Assembly (NCBI GenBank): GCA_963573385.1
Contig: CAUYLG010013739.1
Location: 62,001 to 126,000 of the forward strand
Source of the DNA: Cacajao melanocephalus
Lineage: Eukaryota > Chordata > Mammalia > Primates > Pitheciidae
Reading direction: 5' to 3'
Length of the DNA stretch: 64,000 nt
Both the position numbers and the translations under genes were made by a program. Position 1 is the stretch's first letter, and each line of letters begins with the position of its first letter. Below, one piece after another: positions 36,784 through 48,369 of this stretch. Under the pieces are notes generated by a model. It was not told the DNA's origin. It ran no database searches and worked only from the letters and a program-made list of their open reading frames with translations.

Positions 36784-37250
36784 GGCACATTGTCAATAAA
36801 GTACTACAAACTGGGAGTATTAAACAACGGAAATGTATTGCCTCACAGTTCAGGAGGTTAGAAGTCTGAGATTGAGATGTCAGCAGGTTTGGTTCCTTCT
36901 GAGGGCCGGGAGGAAGAATCTTTTCCATGCCTCTCTCGCAGCTTCTGTTAGTTTGCTGGAATCTTTGGCATTTTTGGCTTCTGCTGCATCACCATGATCT
37001 CTGTCTTCATCTCCACATGGTGTGCTCCTAGTGTGTGTATCTATCACCAAATTTTGTTTTTATATAAGAACAATCATCATATTGGATTAGTGCCCCACTC
37101 TATTCCAGTATGAACTCATCTTGACTTAATTACATCTGCAACAATCATATTTCCAAAGAAGATCATGCTCTTAGTTCTTAGATACAGGGGTTGGACTTCA
37201 ACATATTAATATGAGGGATGGTAAGCCCAGTTCCACCCATAACTCAAGGA
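36784..37250 (-). mobile_element. Second MLT1-type LTR, minus strand
   Basis: Landmarks on the plus strand: agtactacaaactgggagta, cctcacagttcaggaggtta, gaagtctgagattgagatgt, catcaccatgatctctgtct, tcatattggattagtgcccc, ttaattacatctgcaacaat, ggggttggacttcaacatat. It is longer (about 465 bp) and of a different subtype than the LTR at 35484, resembling MLT1C/D. Confidence 0.85.
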
Positions 37251-37353
37251 TAACATCAACTAAGATTTTTGACTGAAAGAATTTTTCAAAGTGAACTCTG
37301 TCCTTTAGGCAAAGTCAAGCATTTCATTCAACAATTATATAATATAAATGAAC

Positions 37354-37380
37354 TAATGAATAAATAAATAAATAAATAAA
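37354..37380. repeat. (AATA)n microsatellite
   Basis: About six copies of a tetranucleotide: gaataaataaataaataaat and on. Confidence 0.9.
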
Positions 37381-38633
37381 GATCTACTTTTCCTTCCTTG
37401 TGTAATTAAGAGAGTTCTCAAATTTCTACAAGAGAGAACATGCAGAGGCTCAATAAATGCTATTGAAAAATCTCACCATACACATCATAGTTATGGATGG
37501 CTATCAAGGAACAGATGTCTGTTTTGGAAGGGAGGGTGTCAGGGCAAAGGGTGGATATTAATGGTGTGTATTCGGAGATGATCTCTGGAATGGGAGTAAA
37601 GTAGAGCCGTCTTTTCACTTCAAGGGGAATTAAGGTGATGGAGGTAGAAGCTCTTCAGCTGTAGGGACATAAGGCATAGGAAAATGGGTTACTAAGTATC
37701 AGAGATTCATAGGGTTTTAAAGCAGATCTCCTGGAAGTCCTGGGATAACTGGTGCCAGAGTGGCCTAGAAAAGGAATCTTTGACTCTAGAGTCAATCAAG
37801 TGAATTAGCGAAGCCAGGACTATTCCAGAGGTTATAAACTCACTGATTAGTGGCAAAGGGCTGGAACAAGAGGAGGCATTTCCTCTTAGACCAAGTTTTT
37901 AAGAATAAATTTCCTTTTAGACTAAGAGGTTAATCCTCATGTAGACAGCTCCTAACTTAGTACCATCCTGACTAAAACAAACAAACAAAAAAATAGGTTT
38001 TCATAACCTTCACCTTCATGGGGAAGCCTGAGCTTCTCAGTTCCAGGCAATTGTGCCCCAGATTCAGGCCTCTATATGTAACTCTCAGGTCTGGACTAAC
38101 CAGAACCTTACCTTTTTCAAACTTTACCCACTAAGGGTAGTAGTCATTTCTTACTCCTACCCTGGCCAGCTCCCGAATATAAGGACGAGTTAGGGACTTT
38201 CTGTTGGAGTCCCTCAAATCAAGAATAGCTAATTCTGCAAATTGGTGGCCAAAGGAAAGGTACCATCTGGGTCGATCCTAAGGGAACTCATGGGACAGGG
38301 AGTGGTTCACATGTTCCTGGATTAATCAATGGTCTTTGGCATTGGCCTGGCTGCCCTATCTGTGGGTTATATAGATCTTGAGTTTTCAATGTTGGCATGC
38401 CTCAAATCAGGTGAGGTAGTTAAAATACCAGCTTTAGATATTTGGCTTTAGGACATCCCGATCCAGCCTAGAGGTGGAAATGTTATTTTGATACTGGTGT
38501 ATATTATAGGACTCTTATTTAGTTATTGGACAGTTTAGTTTGGTTAATCGACATTATCTTTTAATGCTCTACACATTTAACTATATTTACCTCATTACAC
38601 AATGAAGAAAATAATATTGTTCAAAAGATTAGT
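37381..38633. other. Unassigned stretch, GC-richer than surroundings
   Basis: From about 37500 to 38560 the base composition is more balanced (gaagggagggtgtcagggca, ctcctggaagtcctgggata, ggtaccatctgggtcgatcc). It has no long ORF. The texture resembles an old LTR or DNA transposon, but I cannot name a family and see no terminal repeats. Confidence 0.3.
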
Positions 38634-38832
38634 AGAGCTGGGCACAGTGGCACACGCCTCTAGTTCCAGCTCCTCAGGAAGCTGAGGCAGGAGGATTGCT
38701 TGATGCCAGCAGATTGAAGCTGTAGTGTACTACAGTTGTGCCAGTAAATAGCCACTGCACTCCAGCCTGGGCAACATAGTGAGACCTTGTCTCTACATAC
38801 ATACATGCATACACACATACATAAAATTAAAA
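38634..38832 (+). mobile_element. FLAM_A-type 7SL-derived monomer with A/C/T tail
   Basis: gctgggcacagtggcacacg, gctgaggcaggaggattgct, then gctgtagtgtactac and aatagccactgcactccagc, agcctgggcaacatagtgag. The gctgtagtg and aatagccactg segments are 7SL RNA features lost from later Alus, so this is a free left Alu monomer of the FLAM_A type or a 7SL-derived relative. The body is about 165 bp. The tail (catacatacatgcatacaca) has become a degenerate CATA repeat. Confidence 0.85.
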
Positions 38833-40579
38833 TACAATAGCAGTTAGAAATTCACCTTTGACCTTGCTCAAACCTAGAACCCTTCACTTGAGTTGACTAT
38901 ATTTATTGGTTGATGTGGCTTTCTAAGACACTTTTAAAAGCATTTATTCATACTCTTAAGACAATTTAAAGCCCTATATTTTTTTATTTTGTTAAGGTAG
39001 GTCTTTTGATATTTATGGATACTATACATATTTCTGAAATTGTACATGATTTTGCTCTCAATGCCAGATTGGTGATTATACTCAATGCAAAAAGAAAGGC
39101 AATGAAATATTCTAAAGAATAATAATCAGAGTATTCACATACTTTGTTTTTTAATTGAAATTGCTATTCATGAAAGTTATTCCCAAAAGTAATTGAAAAT
39201 ATTAGTGCCACTTTGTGCCGATTTATGCTGAACAATTGGACAAACTCAAACACTGATGTCCAGGTGCTGGAATTCTTAAAATTCTGGTTGCTTTGAGAGA
39301 GTTTGCATTTTAGTCAGCTGATGATGAGATAAATTGTCATCCATTGTATATTATTACACAGACACATTATTAATGTTATTACTTTACTATTAATAGTACA
39401 TTGGCATTTTTCATTAAATATACAGATTAATGCTTCATTTATAAGATTTTGCATCTGAAAGCCATGTTTTTGAAGCAAAGGATGATAGCGGGGGAGAAAT
39501 TAAGTAAATCATTATATACCAATTTAGAAAGAGAGTACTGAGATGTCAAATGTGATTGCATTCAAACTATTTGTGTCAGTAATTTTGTCACATTTTAATA
39601 TTATTATTTCAATATATCATAGAATAATATCTGTATATGATTATGTAGTGATTTTATTTTTCATATATGGATGGCATCTGCTTAATAGCCAGAATTCTTA
39701 TTGAGAGAGGAATCTTGTTTAATATTTTTCTAATATACTCAAAGGGAAATTCCAAGCACTGTGCTTGGTCCACTGTAACTCTAGAAAATGTAGCAATTTT
39801 TTGACGAAGTGCCTTGTATTTGAAAGTACTTAACATTCAGTCCTCAGTGGGTCTGTTTGAATATTACTTTTTATGTCACTTAAAAATCCCTCACACCAGA
39901 GAAAAATGACATCTAATTCACAGACTAACCTGTTTACATTTAGCACTTCTCAATGTGCAAAGTACTTTCAGTTGCTATATCATTGTTTGGTACTCCATAT
40001 GTTCTGGGTAACTTAAACCCTGCCTGTTTTGCTGACAATACAGCACGCTAGCCTCACCCTAATCTGTGCCAGGCTTCCTCTTCACCCTTCAATGCTACAT
40101 CCATCCTTTTTCACAGGCATTCTGCCTATGTTCAGAATATTTAAAGTAGGCCATTCTATGTAGAGATAAAGTTAGTACCCATGCTTAGGATGGAATGGAT
40201 CTTTCAGTTTCCAGCCAACTTATTTTATTATCTATAACTAACCTCTCTTAAGTCTTCAAATTTCCAAATTGTAAAATTTGAGAATAACAAATATTCAGTT
40301 TGAGAGAGTAGAATTAGTCTGTTTCTGATAAATTTGATAATAAGGTGATTTTGTATTTTAAATAAAAATAGCATAATTAACCCCCAAAAAGCCTTATGGT
40401 AGTTTTCTTTCTTGGGGTGTTTTTGTATCTCTGCACAAGTATCTAGCATTGGATAAGGTTTGAACCTTATTGTAAATCACTTTCCAGGTTAAGGAACCTG
40501 TGACTTAAGACATTCAACGGATTTGTGCAAGTTAGCATATAAATAATATTTCAGCTTTATCTAGTTTGCCATAAATGTC
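38833..40579. other. Unassigned AT-rich DNA
   Basis: No repeat family or gene recognised. A weak L2-like composition at 40040-40110 is not callable. Confidence 0.35.
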
Positions 40580-40890
40580 AAGCATAGCTTTTCTCCATCC
40601 CAGCACTGTGATATATAAGTCACCCTTTCAAAGATTAATAACCTTTGCCAAGATTGGAGTTGATTTATACTCTGGCTCTGTTGGCAACAGAGGCCTCCCT
40701 ACCCCAGCCCTCATCAGCTACATTGGGCACCAGAGCTTCCCCCAGCCTGCTGCTTAAGCAGATGCTAATGGGCAAATGAACAACAGCAGGGGGGCAGACT
40801 GGGGTAATCTTCATTCATTAGCAACCATTCAAGCAGCAGGCTGGGGGAATCTGCAGATGCTGAGAAAGACACTAGGATGAACATTGACCT
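40580..40890. promoter_or_regulatory. Candidate conserved non-coding element
   Basis: A non-repeat island of mixed composition in AT-rich DNA. It holds TCF/LEF-like (tttcaaagatt, aacctttgcc), an RFX/NF1-like ttggcaacagaggcc, and two ctaatg/cattag homeobox-type cores with octamer-like gatgctaatgggcaaatgaa. It also includes the inverted repeat described separately. The 60-codon ORF at 40575-40757 has no recognisable domain. Enhancer function is inference from motif density. Confidence 0.3.
40737..40849. repeat. Long imperfect inverted repeat (19 + 8 bp arms)
   Basis: ttcccccagcctgctgctt (40737-40755) is matched by its exact reverse complement aagcagcaggctgggggaa (40831-40849). Inside a symmetric 7 x 7 base mismatch, tgctaatg (40763-40770) is matched by cattagca (40816-40823). 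Together 27 of 34 positions pair in these two blocks. The centre is 45 bases. The left arm also overlaps a perfect 12-bp palindrome, ctgcttaagcag (40750-40761). gcagatgct occurs at 40758 and again at 40853. It is not part of a repeat family I know. Confidence 0.85.
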
Positions 40891-41849
40891 CAAAGGTACT
40901 TTTGAACAAAACTTGAATTTTTCTACCAGGTCAAGTTGCTGGGTTTTCTACAACTTATGTATACTGTGATATATGGTAGATAATGGGTTTATATTCTTCT
41001 TTAATCCCTGCTTTCTTATGTTGATGTCAAGGCATGTATCAAAATTAATCAAGGTCAGATTTTTGGTTCTAAGCCACTGTCTTGTGAATTGCCTAGTCAT
41101 AATAATCACAGCAGGTCTTACAAACAGCAGATTCTAATTCAATCGGTTAGGAGTAAGAATTGGAGAAGGTATATTTTTAGTAAGTGTCATGGGATATTTT
41201 ATGATGGTGTAAGGATACAACATATTTTCTAAGCAGTGTACTTCAAAATGTTGCCCACTACCTCCTTTGTCATAATTACTCAAATTATTAATAATTATTA
41301 ATTATTAATAGTACAATTCACATCTCCCCAGCCCTACTGAATGAGAATATTTTGGGTAGAATCCAGGAATTTATTTTTAAGTAAGAAGTGTTAGACACAA
41401 GTTTCAGAAAGGCAGATGAATAAAAAGTTAAAATCTGGTCAAAGGGTGAATTCCAAATTATTTGAAAGTACTAATAATTTCTCCTTTGAATACAATAGTT
41501 CATTTTAGAAGCAATTTCTCTATTCTTTCTTCCTAAAGGATCAAAGGCAGATTTATAACACCATCCACTAAATTCCCAACTTGCCTTCTGAACACTGAAT
41601 GCCTATAGAATTGTCTTTGTCCCCACCTAACTTGATGTCTGCTTTTTTCTGAAATGCCTAAATGCAAACTATGAGTTTTCCCAGTAAAAATTCTCCGTGG
41701 CCACTTCTGCAGTCAAAATTTCGTATTTCGAGAGATGGTTTTTGTTGGATTATTTTACTGCTATATGCAATTGTCCTTGATCTTTGAGATGATAGGTGGC
41801 CAATTAAAATTGTGATCAGGTGTGCTTGCATTTATTGCTAGATCACTCT
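40891..41849. other. Unassigned AT-rich DNA
   Basis: No feature recognised apart from a short att/taa low-complexity patch at 41285-41310. Confidence 0.35.
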
Positions 41850-42283
41850 ATTATATTTATTAGAGCTGGCCTAACAAGTTACCACAAACTTGATGCCTTA
41901 CACAACAGAAATTTATTCTCCCACAATTCGATAGGCCAGAAATCTGAAATCAAGGTGTCAGCAGGACTGATTCTTTATGTAAGCTCTAGTGGAGAATCGG
42001 TTCAGTGCCTTATTCCTAGCTTCTAGGGGCTGTGGCAATATTTGAAGTTCCTTGCCTTGTAGACATATCATTCCAATATGTACCTCTGTCTTCACATGGT
42101 TTTCCTCTTGCATTTCAGATATACCTCTTCTTCTCTTATAAAGACATCAGTCATTGATAGAGTCCACCCTAAATACAGGATGACCTCAGCCCAACATCCA
42201 AGTAAGAGAGTATTTCCACAGCTAGTGGGGACTAGGACTCAGACATATCTTTTGGAGGGATAGTGTTCAACCCACTAAAATTA
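41850..42283 (-). mobile_element. Third MLT1-type LTR, minus strand
   Basis: Plus strand: agttaccacaaacttgatgc, cacaacagaaatttattctc, atcaaggtgtcagcaggact, gtcttcacatggttttcctc, ttataaagacatcagtcatt, gagtccaccctaaatacagg, ggatagtgttcaacccacta. About 430 bp, near full length. The ORFs at 41820 and 42078 are inside it and incidental. Confidence 0.85.
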
Positions 42284-43252
42284 CAGAACTGTAAATATAT
42301 GTATCTAAGGAATAATATGTATACATTATTTAATATGGATGTATAACCATGTTAATTATATGTATTACACTTTTTTTTTAGTCTTCCTTTTAAGGTAAAA
42401 TTGAAACAAAATATTATATTGATTTTATGATTTTTTTGAAAGAGTTAAAATGTTTCTCTAATCTTAAGGATATTAACTACCTCACATCAATATGTGACAT
42501 GTGCATGAATTACAAATTCAGCTGGAATTTTTTAATTAAAATAAATTTAGCATGTGCATTTTCTGTTAGATATATCTAATTATCAAACTCAGTCACCCAT
42601 TACACTATGTTTTGTTACTATCTAGATATATTCATTTTTTGTTAGCCTTTTAGAAATGAATGTAACTTGAATTTTTTTCATGTGAACTTAGAGGGAAATG
42701 TTTTAAGCAGTTTTTTCCAATGTGAGTTCAAATTCATATCAGAATTTACTGTTCAAAATACTATTAACACCATAAAGAATTATGATGTATAAGTTGAAAC
42801 GGGTGTACAACCACATATTTTGGTTTTTGTTTTAAATTGTTTTAGTTAATCATAATTCTCCAGTGAGCAGAAAATGTCAATAAAATTACTATCTCATGTT
42901 GTCTCATTCTCCTTTTTCTTACCCACCCCCATCTCTTACTCAAGAGATGTATCACCCATTTTTAAATTCTCAGATGGTTCAATTGCTGAAGGGAGAAAAT
43001 AGAGGTCTGCAGCACACTCCTTGCCAAGCACTGGGAGTATAGTCTTCTCATTTTAAATTCACAAAGTGTAGTCCCTCTGGCCCCAGGAAGTTTGGGCTGC
43101 TTTACCTTGCTGTTGTAATGAGAATATACTGACACATTTTCATTATTAGATTAAAGGAGAAGGACATTACAGGAAGTCACTAACAAATGAAATATCAAAA
43201 TTGGCTGGAGTATACACTTTCATTCTAATCAAATACCTTTCTCTTTTTCCAG

Positions 43253-43427
43253 AATCAATAGAGGAAACCAAAGAAAGGAGACACATCGTCTGAAATTAAT
43301 ACAGCTGGTGAAGTCAGACTTAAAGCAGGTCCATTTATTCACAGTTGACTTGAATAACTGAAACATGGATTTTATAATTAGAATGTCTTGGAAAAAGCAA
43401 CCTAATTTACAGGTGGACACAAAAAAG
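43253..43427 (+). other. Exon-like segment with start codon
   Basis: A strong acceptor (tacctttctctttttccag, ending 43252) is followed 175 bases later by a strong donor (aaaaaag|gtaacg at 43427/43428). Within it, gaaacATGGat at 43361-43371 is a good initiation context (A at -3, G at +4). It opens a frame of about 21 codons to the donor, reading MDFIIRMSWKKQPNLQVDTK. I do not recognise the peptide. Splice-like signals of this strength do occur by chance, so it could be a first coding exon of an isoform, a lncRNA exon or coincidence. Confidence 0.2.
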
Positions 43428-44568
43428 GTAACGTGGGCTTTTTTAGTTTTAGTATTGAGTTGTAGTAAACCCTTGATTTGGTATTTTAAGATGAAATGAG
43501 TGAAACAGATTATTTCAAATTATCATTTTCTTTCAAAAAATTATATCATCTTTTTCAATTACAAATTTATTAAATCTAAGTAATCATCTTTTAAGTAGCC
43601 TTACTTAAAGTCAACTAAATTATCATTCATTCCTACTGGCATCCGTTCATGACTATTGTCACCAGCTATAACAAATCAATAAAAATTTCTGTTAGAGAAA
43701 GATAGGACATGTGTTACTTATGCTGTACAGTGTTAGTAAGAACATATTAGTTGTCTTACATTTATATGCCAAATCACCAGTGCCTTTAGGGGACCTTCTC
43801 TTAAAAACTGCTTGTATTGTAGCAAATTGAGAAGTCTATAATTTGCATGAGGTAATTTTTTTTTAACCGATGTAAAAAATCTAAATGATCTTAAATGTGA
43901 ATGCTTGGATTTATATAAAAGTAATGTGTGGCATATGTGTAGGATATACTTACCCATTTACTTTGTTGACATTACATTTTTATAAGCATATATAATGAAG
44001 TATGTATTACATTAGCTACTTAATATATGAGTATAATTATTATGAATTCATAGATGTGAATAATAAAATCAGTAAACATGGGTATGCTTATGGTTGTAAT
44101 TGTTCCATTGCTTAGCACAAATGATGCTAAAATTTTTCTCCTGAGCATTTCATTCTCTTAAATTTGACCTAGAGTCACCAACCTTCCCAATTTAAAGTCA
44201 ATCAACAGGAAATTATAATCGGTAGTACAGGCACTCTGCCATATGTATGGCCTTGCCAAGTTGTTGCTATAGTCACCAGATTTGTGTCAAATTGTAAACA
44301 AAATTGAAGGCTGGCAACTATAGCTTATTTCTGTGTTACCAGGTTTTATTTCAGAGGTAAAGGAGTCCCCATGTAGAAGCTTACAAGTTCTTATAATTTC
44401 AGGGATGAATATTAGGGTAAGCAGTAGTGTCAATATTATAAAATCAATTTTTCCAATGAAGAAGCTCTTCCTCAGTGGGTAGATGAGAAAGTAGTCAGAA
44501 GCAATGTCTACAACTTGACCTGTGTGTTTGCATTTGAGCAAGGTTTGGAATTGCATCCATAGTAGTTA

Positions 44569-44603
44569 ATCTAGGCCTTTAGATTGAATCAAAAGGCCTA
44601 GAT
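44569..44603. repeat. Perfect 12-bp hairpin
   Basis: atctaggccttt, an 11-base loop, then aaaggcctagat, its exact reverse complement. The surrounding DNA is not an identified repeat. Confidence 0.8.
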
Positions 44604-45894
44604 AAACTGCTGTGATTGTTCATGCTTCCTGTTTAGCATGAAAGGATAGCAGTATTGGTATGTGAATTATAAGCAATAAATATAAAATAGACATACAGGC
44701 ACTTTAAAGAAAATATTGAGCAGATATTTGAAAAGAGAAAAGAAAGTTCATAGTCTCTGTATACATCATTGAATGAAAACATAACTCTAAATCTGTGAAA
44801 AATGTAGCCACTGAAAGATCCAGTAAGATTTCAGTTTGATTGTCTCCTCTGAAATTTTGCTTCTCATAAAAAATTATGTTAGATTAGTATGGCCCCAAAA
44901 TAATATAACAGACATTGGTGTGAGAAATATTTCATTAGAGAACATTTATGCTATGGGTAATTACTAAAAGCAGTGAATGATAATGGCTATTCAGCTACAA
45001 TGGAATAATTTGCTCTTGATATAGCCTTCATTAAAGTAATATTAAAGAGGCTATTTTCATTGTAAAATAAAGAGATTTCACCATTTGACTTATTTTATTC
45101 ATAGTTGTAATCACATAGCTCTGGTCATATGCAACATAAACAAAATGTGCACCCAAGGGTTTGACTATATTCTCAAAACAAAAGTATTAATAACCGGGGT
45201 ATTCATTTATTTTTTTTCCCATTTGAAGTAGAAATTACTACCATTTAATAATTAGGCATCTGACACCTCTTTATAATATCTAAGAATTAAATTATCCTCT
45301 GCCTTATTTGGGACCATTAGAAATCTTCATTAGTTCCTTAAGATGCTTCACGAGGATTCACTTAATTTCACATGGCAGACCTTGAACCGTTGATTTCAGG
45401 AGACTGGAAACAAAAAAGAGTTCATGTAAATGGCATAAACGTCTCTTGACTCACAGGTAACCTATCATTGAATACTGTAGATTATGATACATTTATTTGT
45501 TTAAAATGTCAGCCTTGCATTTGCTTGGGTGGCTGGCCTGGTACAGTTTGAGAGTCACTTAACTAATGCTAAGTCATTTGTTATTGTTTTATTTTTGTTT
45601 TTGTTTGAGCTGTTTGGGAATTTAGATTAAATCTAACTCCTATTAGAGAATTTAAGGGAAATTTTTAGATTTAAGTGACTTTTTCTGAATGAATGGATTT
45701 TACAGAAATTTACCTCTCCAAGGTTTGGAATTACAGGATAATTTAGTTAGATTTGAGCTTTTAAACAATGTTCACAAATAAATTGAAACCCTCTAAAATT
45801 CACAAGGTTTCTCTAGGTGACTCATGTCCTGTGCTAGCTCTTTGGGCTTACCCTGATTATCGCCTCATATTTCAAAACATACTTGAAAAAGAAA

Positions 45895-47022
45895 AATAAA
45901 TGTGAAAGACTATCATTACCTGGTTTTGTATCTTACCATAAAGCTATGACAGTCAAGACTATACACAAATCAAGATATTTCATTACCATAATCAGAGGCA
46001 TTTTGTTACTGTAATTTGGTATTAATGTAGATAGACAATAGATCAAACAATAAACTGGATTTAATCAAAATGAAAAATTTTGATTTTTGCTCATCAAAAA
46101 CACGGATAAAAAGTGCAAATCAAGCCACAGATACGGAGAAAATGTTTTCAGATTGTCCATCTTACATTAGACTTATATCCAAAACTTATCAGTAAGAAAA
46201 CAAACATTCCAATAAATAAATGAGAAATTAATTTGAACAGACATTTTTCCAAAAAGATGTAGGAATTTTTAAGAGCATATAAAAAGATTTTCAAAATCAT
46301 TAGTCATTAGAGAAACAAAAATTAATGTTAAAATAAATTGATAAAATTGATACTACTCATATTGGACTGAATAAAATTAAAGAAAGGAACAATATGAAGT
46401 ATTGGCAAGGATGAGGAATGACTGCTAATGTAGAAATGTCAAATATACAACCATTTCAGAAATACATTTAGTTGTTTTAAAAATTAGCGTACATCTATCA
46501 TATTATTTACCAATATTAATTCCAGGTATTTATACTTGACCAATGAAAGCATACATGCTTACAAACACTTGTTACATGAATCTTCATAGCAATTCTCTTA
46601 GTAACAGCCAATACCTAAAAATAACCCATATATCCATCAACAGATAAATTTACAATTATCTGGTTTTTTTAATAATGAAATGAATTGTTGGTATTTACAT
46701 CAACATGAATAAATCTTAAAGATTTGCGCTATATAAAATACATTATATATAAAACAGCACATACTTTCAGATTTCATTTACATAGAGTTATTGAAAATAC
46801 AAACTGATACATAGTAATAGAAAACAGGTTATCTGAAGTTTAGAAGGAGATATGGATGGAAGGACTACAAAGAGGTATGAGGAAATTTAGGAGAGATGGA
46901 TATCTTCATTTTCTTGACTTTGTTCATGATTTCACAGGTTTATTCCTATTATAAATCGTATCAAATTGTACACTTTAAATAAGTCCAGTTTATTGTATGT
47001 TAATTATAATGAGAGCTGTTAG
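45895..47022 (+). mobile_element. Old plus-strand L1 (L1ME-like) 3' part
   Basis: accataaagctatgacagtc at 45936 begins recognisable ORF2. Then come atcttacattagacttatat, aatcattagtcattagagaa and taataatgaaatgaattgtt. The 3' end tcaaattgtacactttaaat, followed by agtccagtttattgtatgtt at about 46985, is that of old L1M/L1ME. Heavy decay; no ORF survives. The 5' edge is uncertain. Confidence 0.75.
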
Positions 47023-47071
47023 AAAATGATCAGATTTTTCTATCCTGAAGGAAATCAATAGAAATTGTTAC

Positions 47072-47285
47072 AAGGGAGTCAGATAAACCTGGGGTTAATA
47101 TGAGCTCCAGTATTTTTTAGCCATACAGCCATGAAAAATTTACGAGCCTTTGTTTTCTCACCTATTAAATGGAAAAAATATTACTGTCTGAAGGGTCTAG
47201 TTTAGAATTTACATGTGATAATGTATGTAAATGCTTTTCATAACACCTAGCATATGATTTGGTCTTCAATAGATATTAATTTCCT
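47072..47285 (+). mobile_element. MIR, nearly full length
   Basis: gtcagataaacctggggtta, agccatacagccatgaaaaa, gttttctcacctattaaatg, cataacacctagcatatgat and cttcaatagatattaa run through the whole MIR order. Confidence 0.75.
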
Positions 47286-48369
47286 TCCCCATAGTCTTTG
47301 CCATCTCTAAAGTTTATGCTGTGCCAGTAAGACAAAGCACTGGAAAAATGCTAACGTATGAATTGTACAAATCATAATTATTTCCCCTAGAAATGTCATA
47401 AAACACAAACTGGATGGCAGTATGCATGTATACGACAAGCATCACTTAGGCAAGTTTGAAAAATCCTCACTTTCATTAAAAAACCATACCCTAAAGGAAA
47501 AAGGAGTGTCAGAAATAGCTCCCAAATAAGAAACACCTACATGACCAGATGAAAAGACAAGGTATAAAACAGGTAACAGACCCTGTCATGGACAGGAAGA
47601 ATTAGGTTATAACTAGAGACAGTAATAGGCCTTCCCTATAACCCAACAGTTAGAAAAATTGAAGCACTCTAAAACTGTGAGTATGTGACCAAAAGCACTG
47701 AAATGAAAAATGGCTGAGTCAGTAATTTTGGCAAAGTTATGACAGAACTAGATCAACTGAAAATTCAGTCTGGTTCATTATGTAGGGGTAGATCATTAAA
47801 ATATCATGGAGAAAAATGACCAAACTTCCTGACACTAAAACTGTGACTTAATTAAATAGATTGTGTAAAAACAAGGCCACCATTTATAATATATGTGCTA
47901 ATATCTTTAGAACTAAGCAGTTTCCTTAGTCAGAAAATTCAAGTTAACAGATTTATAAGAGTAGTTTATTATATAATGCTTTAAAACATATAGCAAAAAT
48001 TCTATTCAGATGATATAAGGAAAAATATCTTAGCCTTGTGTGATTAGTTAGAAATAAGTTTCTGCATAATTTTATATTATGAAGTTTCTCTTTAAAAAGA
48101 GCAAATTAAATATGGAAAATATAATCATTTTCCCAGAACTATCTAGATGATCACCATTTATAAGAATCCTATAATAAATCAAGTCATAATGTTAAAAACT
48201 CTCTTATAAAGAATGTAATAACCTCTTAATTGCCTTTTGTGTTAATTCAATTTTCCATACAACTTCTTACATTCATATAACATTCTGCAAATTACATATT
48301 CCTTTCACCTGCATTACCTTATTTAATAAAATGATAAAATGTATAAAATATATAAAGAACTCTTAAAAG
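47286..48369. other. Unassigned AT-rich DNA
   Basis: No repeat family recognised with confidence, no ORF above 60 codons. Confidence 0.35.

Larger units (their letters stand above)
42284..45894. other. Long unassigned AT-rich stretch
   Basis: 3.6 kb without a recognised repeat. It contains an exon-like segment (43253-43427) and a small hairpin (44569-44603). ORFs of 63-89 codons on the minus strand (43229, 43733, 44287) have no recognisable domain. Confidence 0.35.

Noticed and set aside
37381..38560. Candidate gene or CpG island because of higher GC
   Set aside because: CpGs are few, no ORF exceeds 60 codons, and the texture is that of an old repeat I cannot name.
40575..40757. 60-codon ORF over the candidate regulatory island
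   Set aside because: Peptide is not recognised, it ends inside the inverted repeat, and no codon-level signal can be judged from one sequence.
44865..44925. U6 snRNA-like phrase (gattagtatggcccc)
   Set aside because: Only about 15 bases resemble U6. The conserved 5' and 3' parts are absent.
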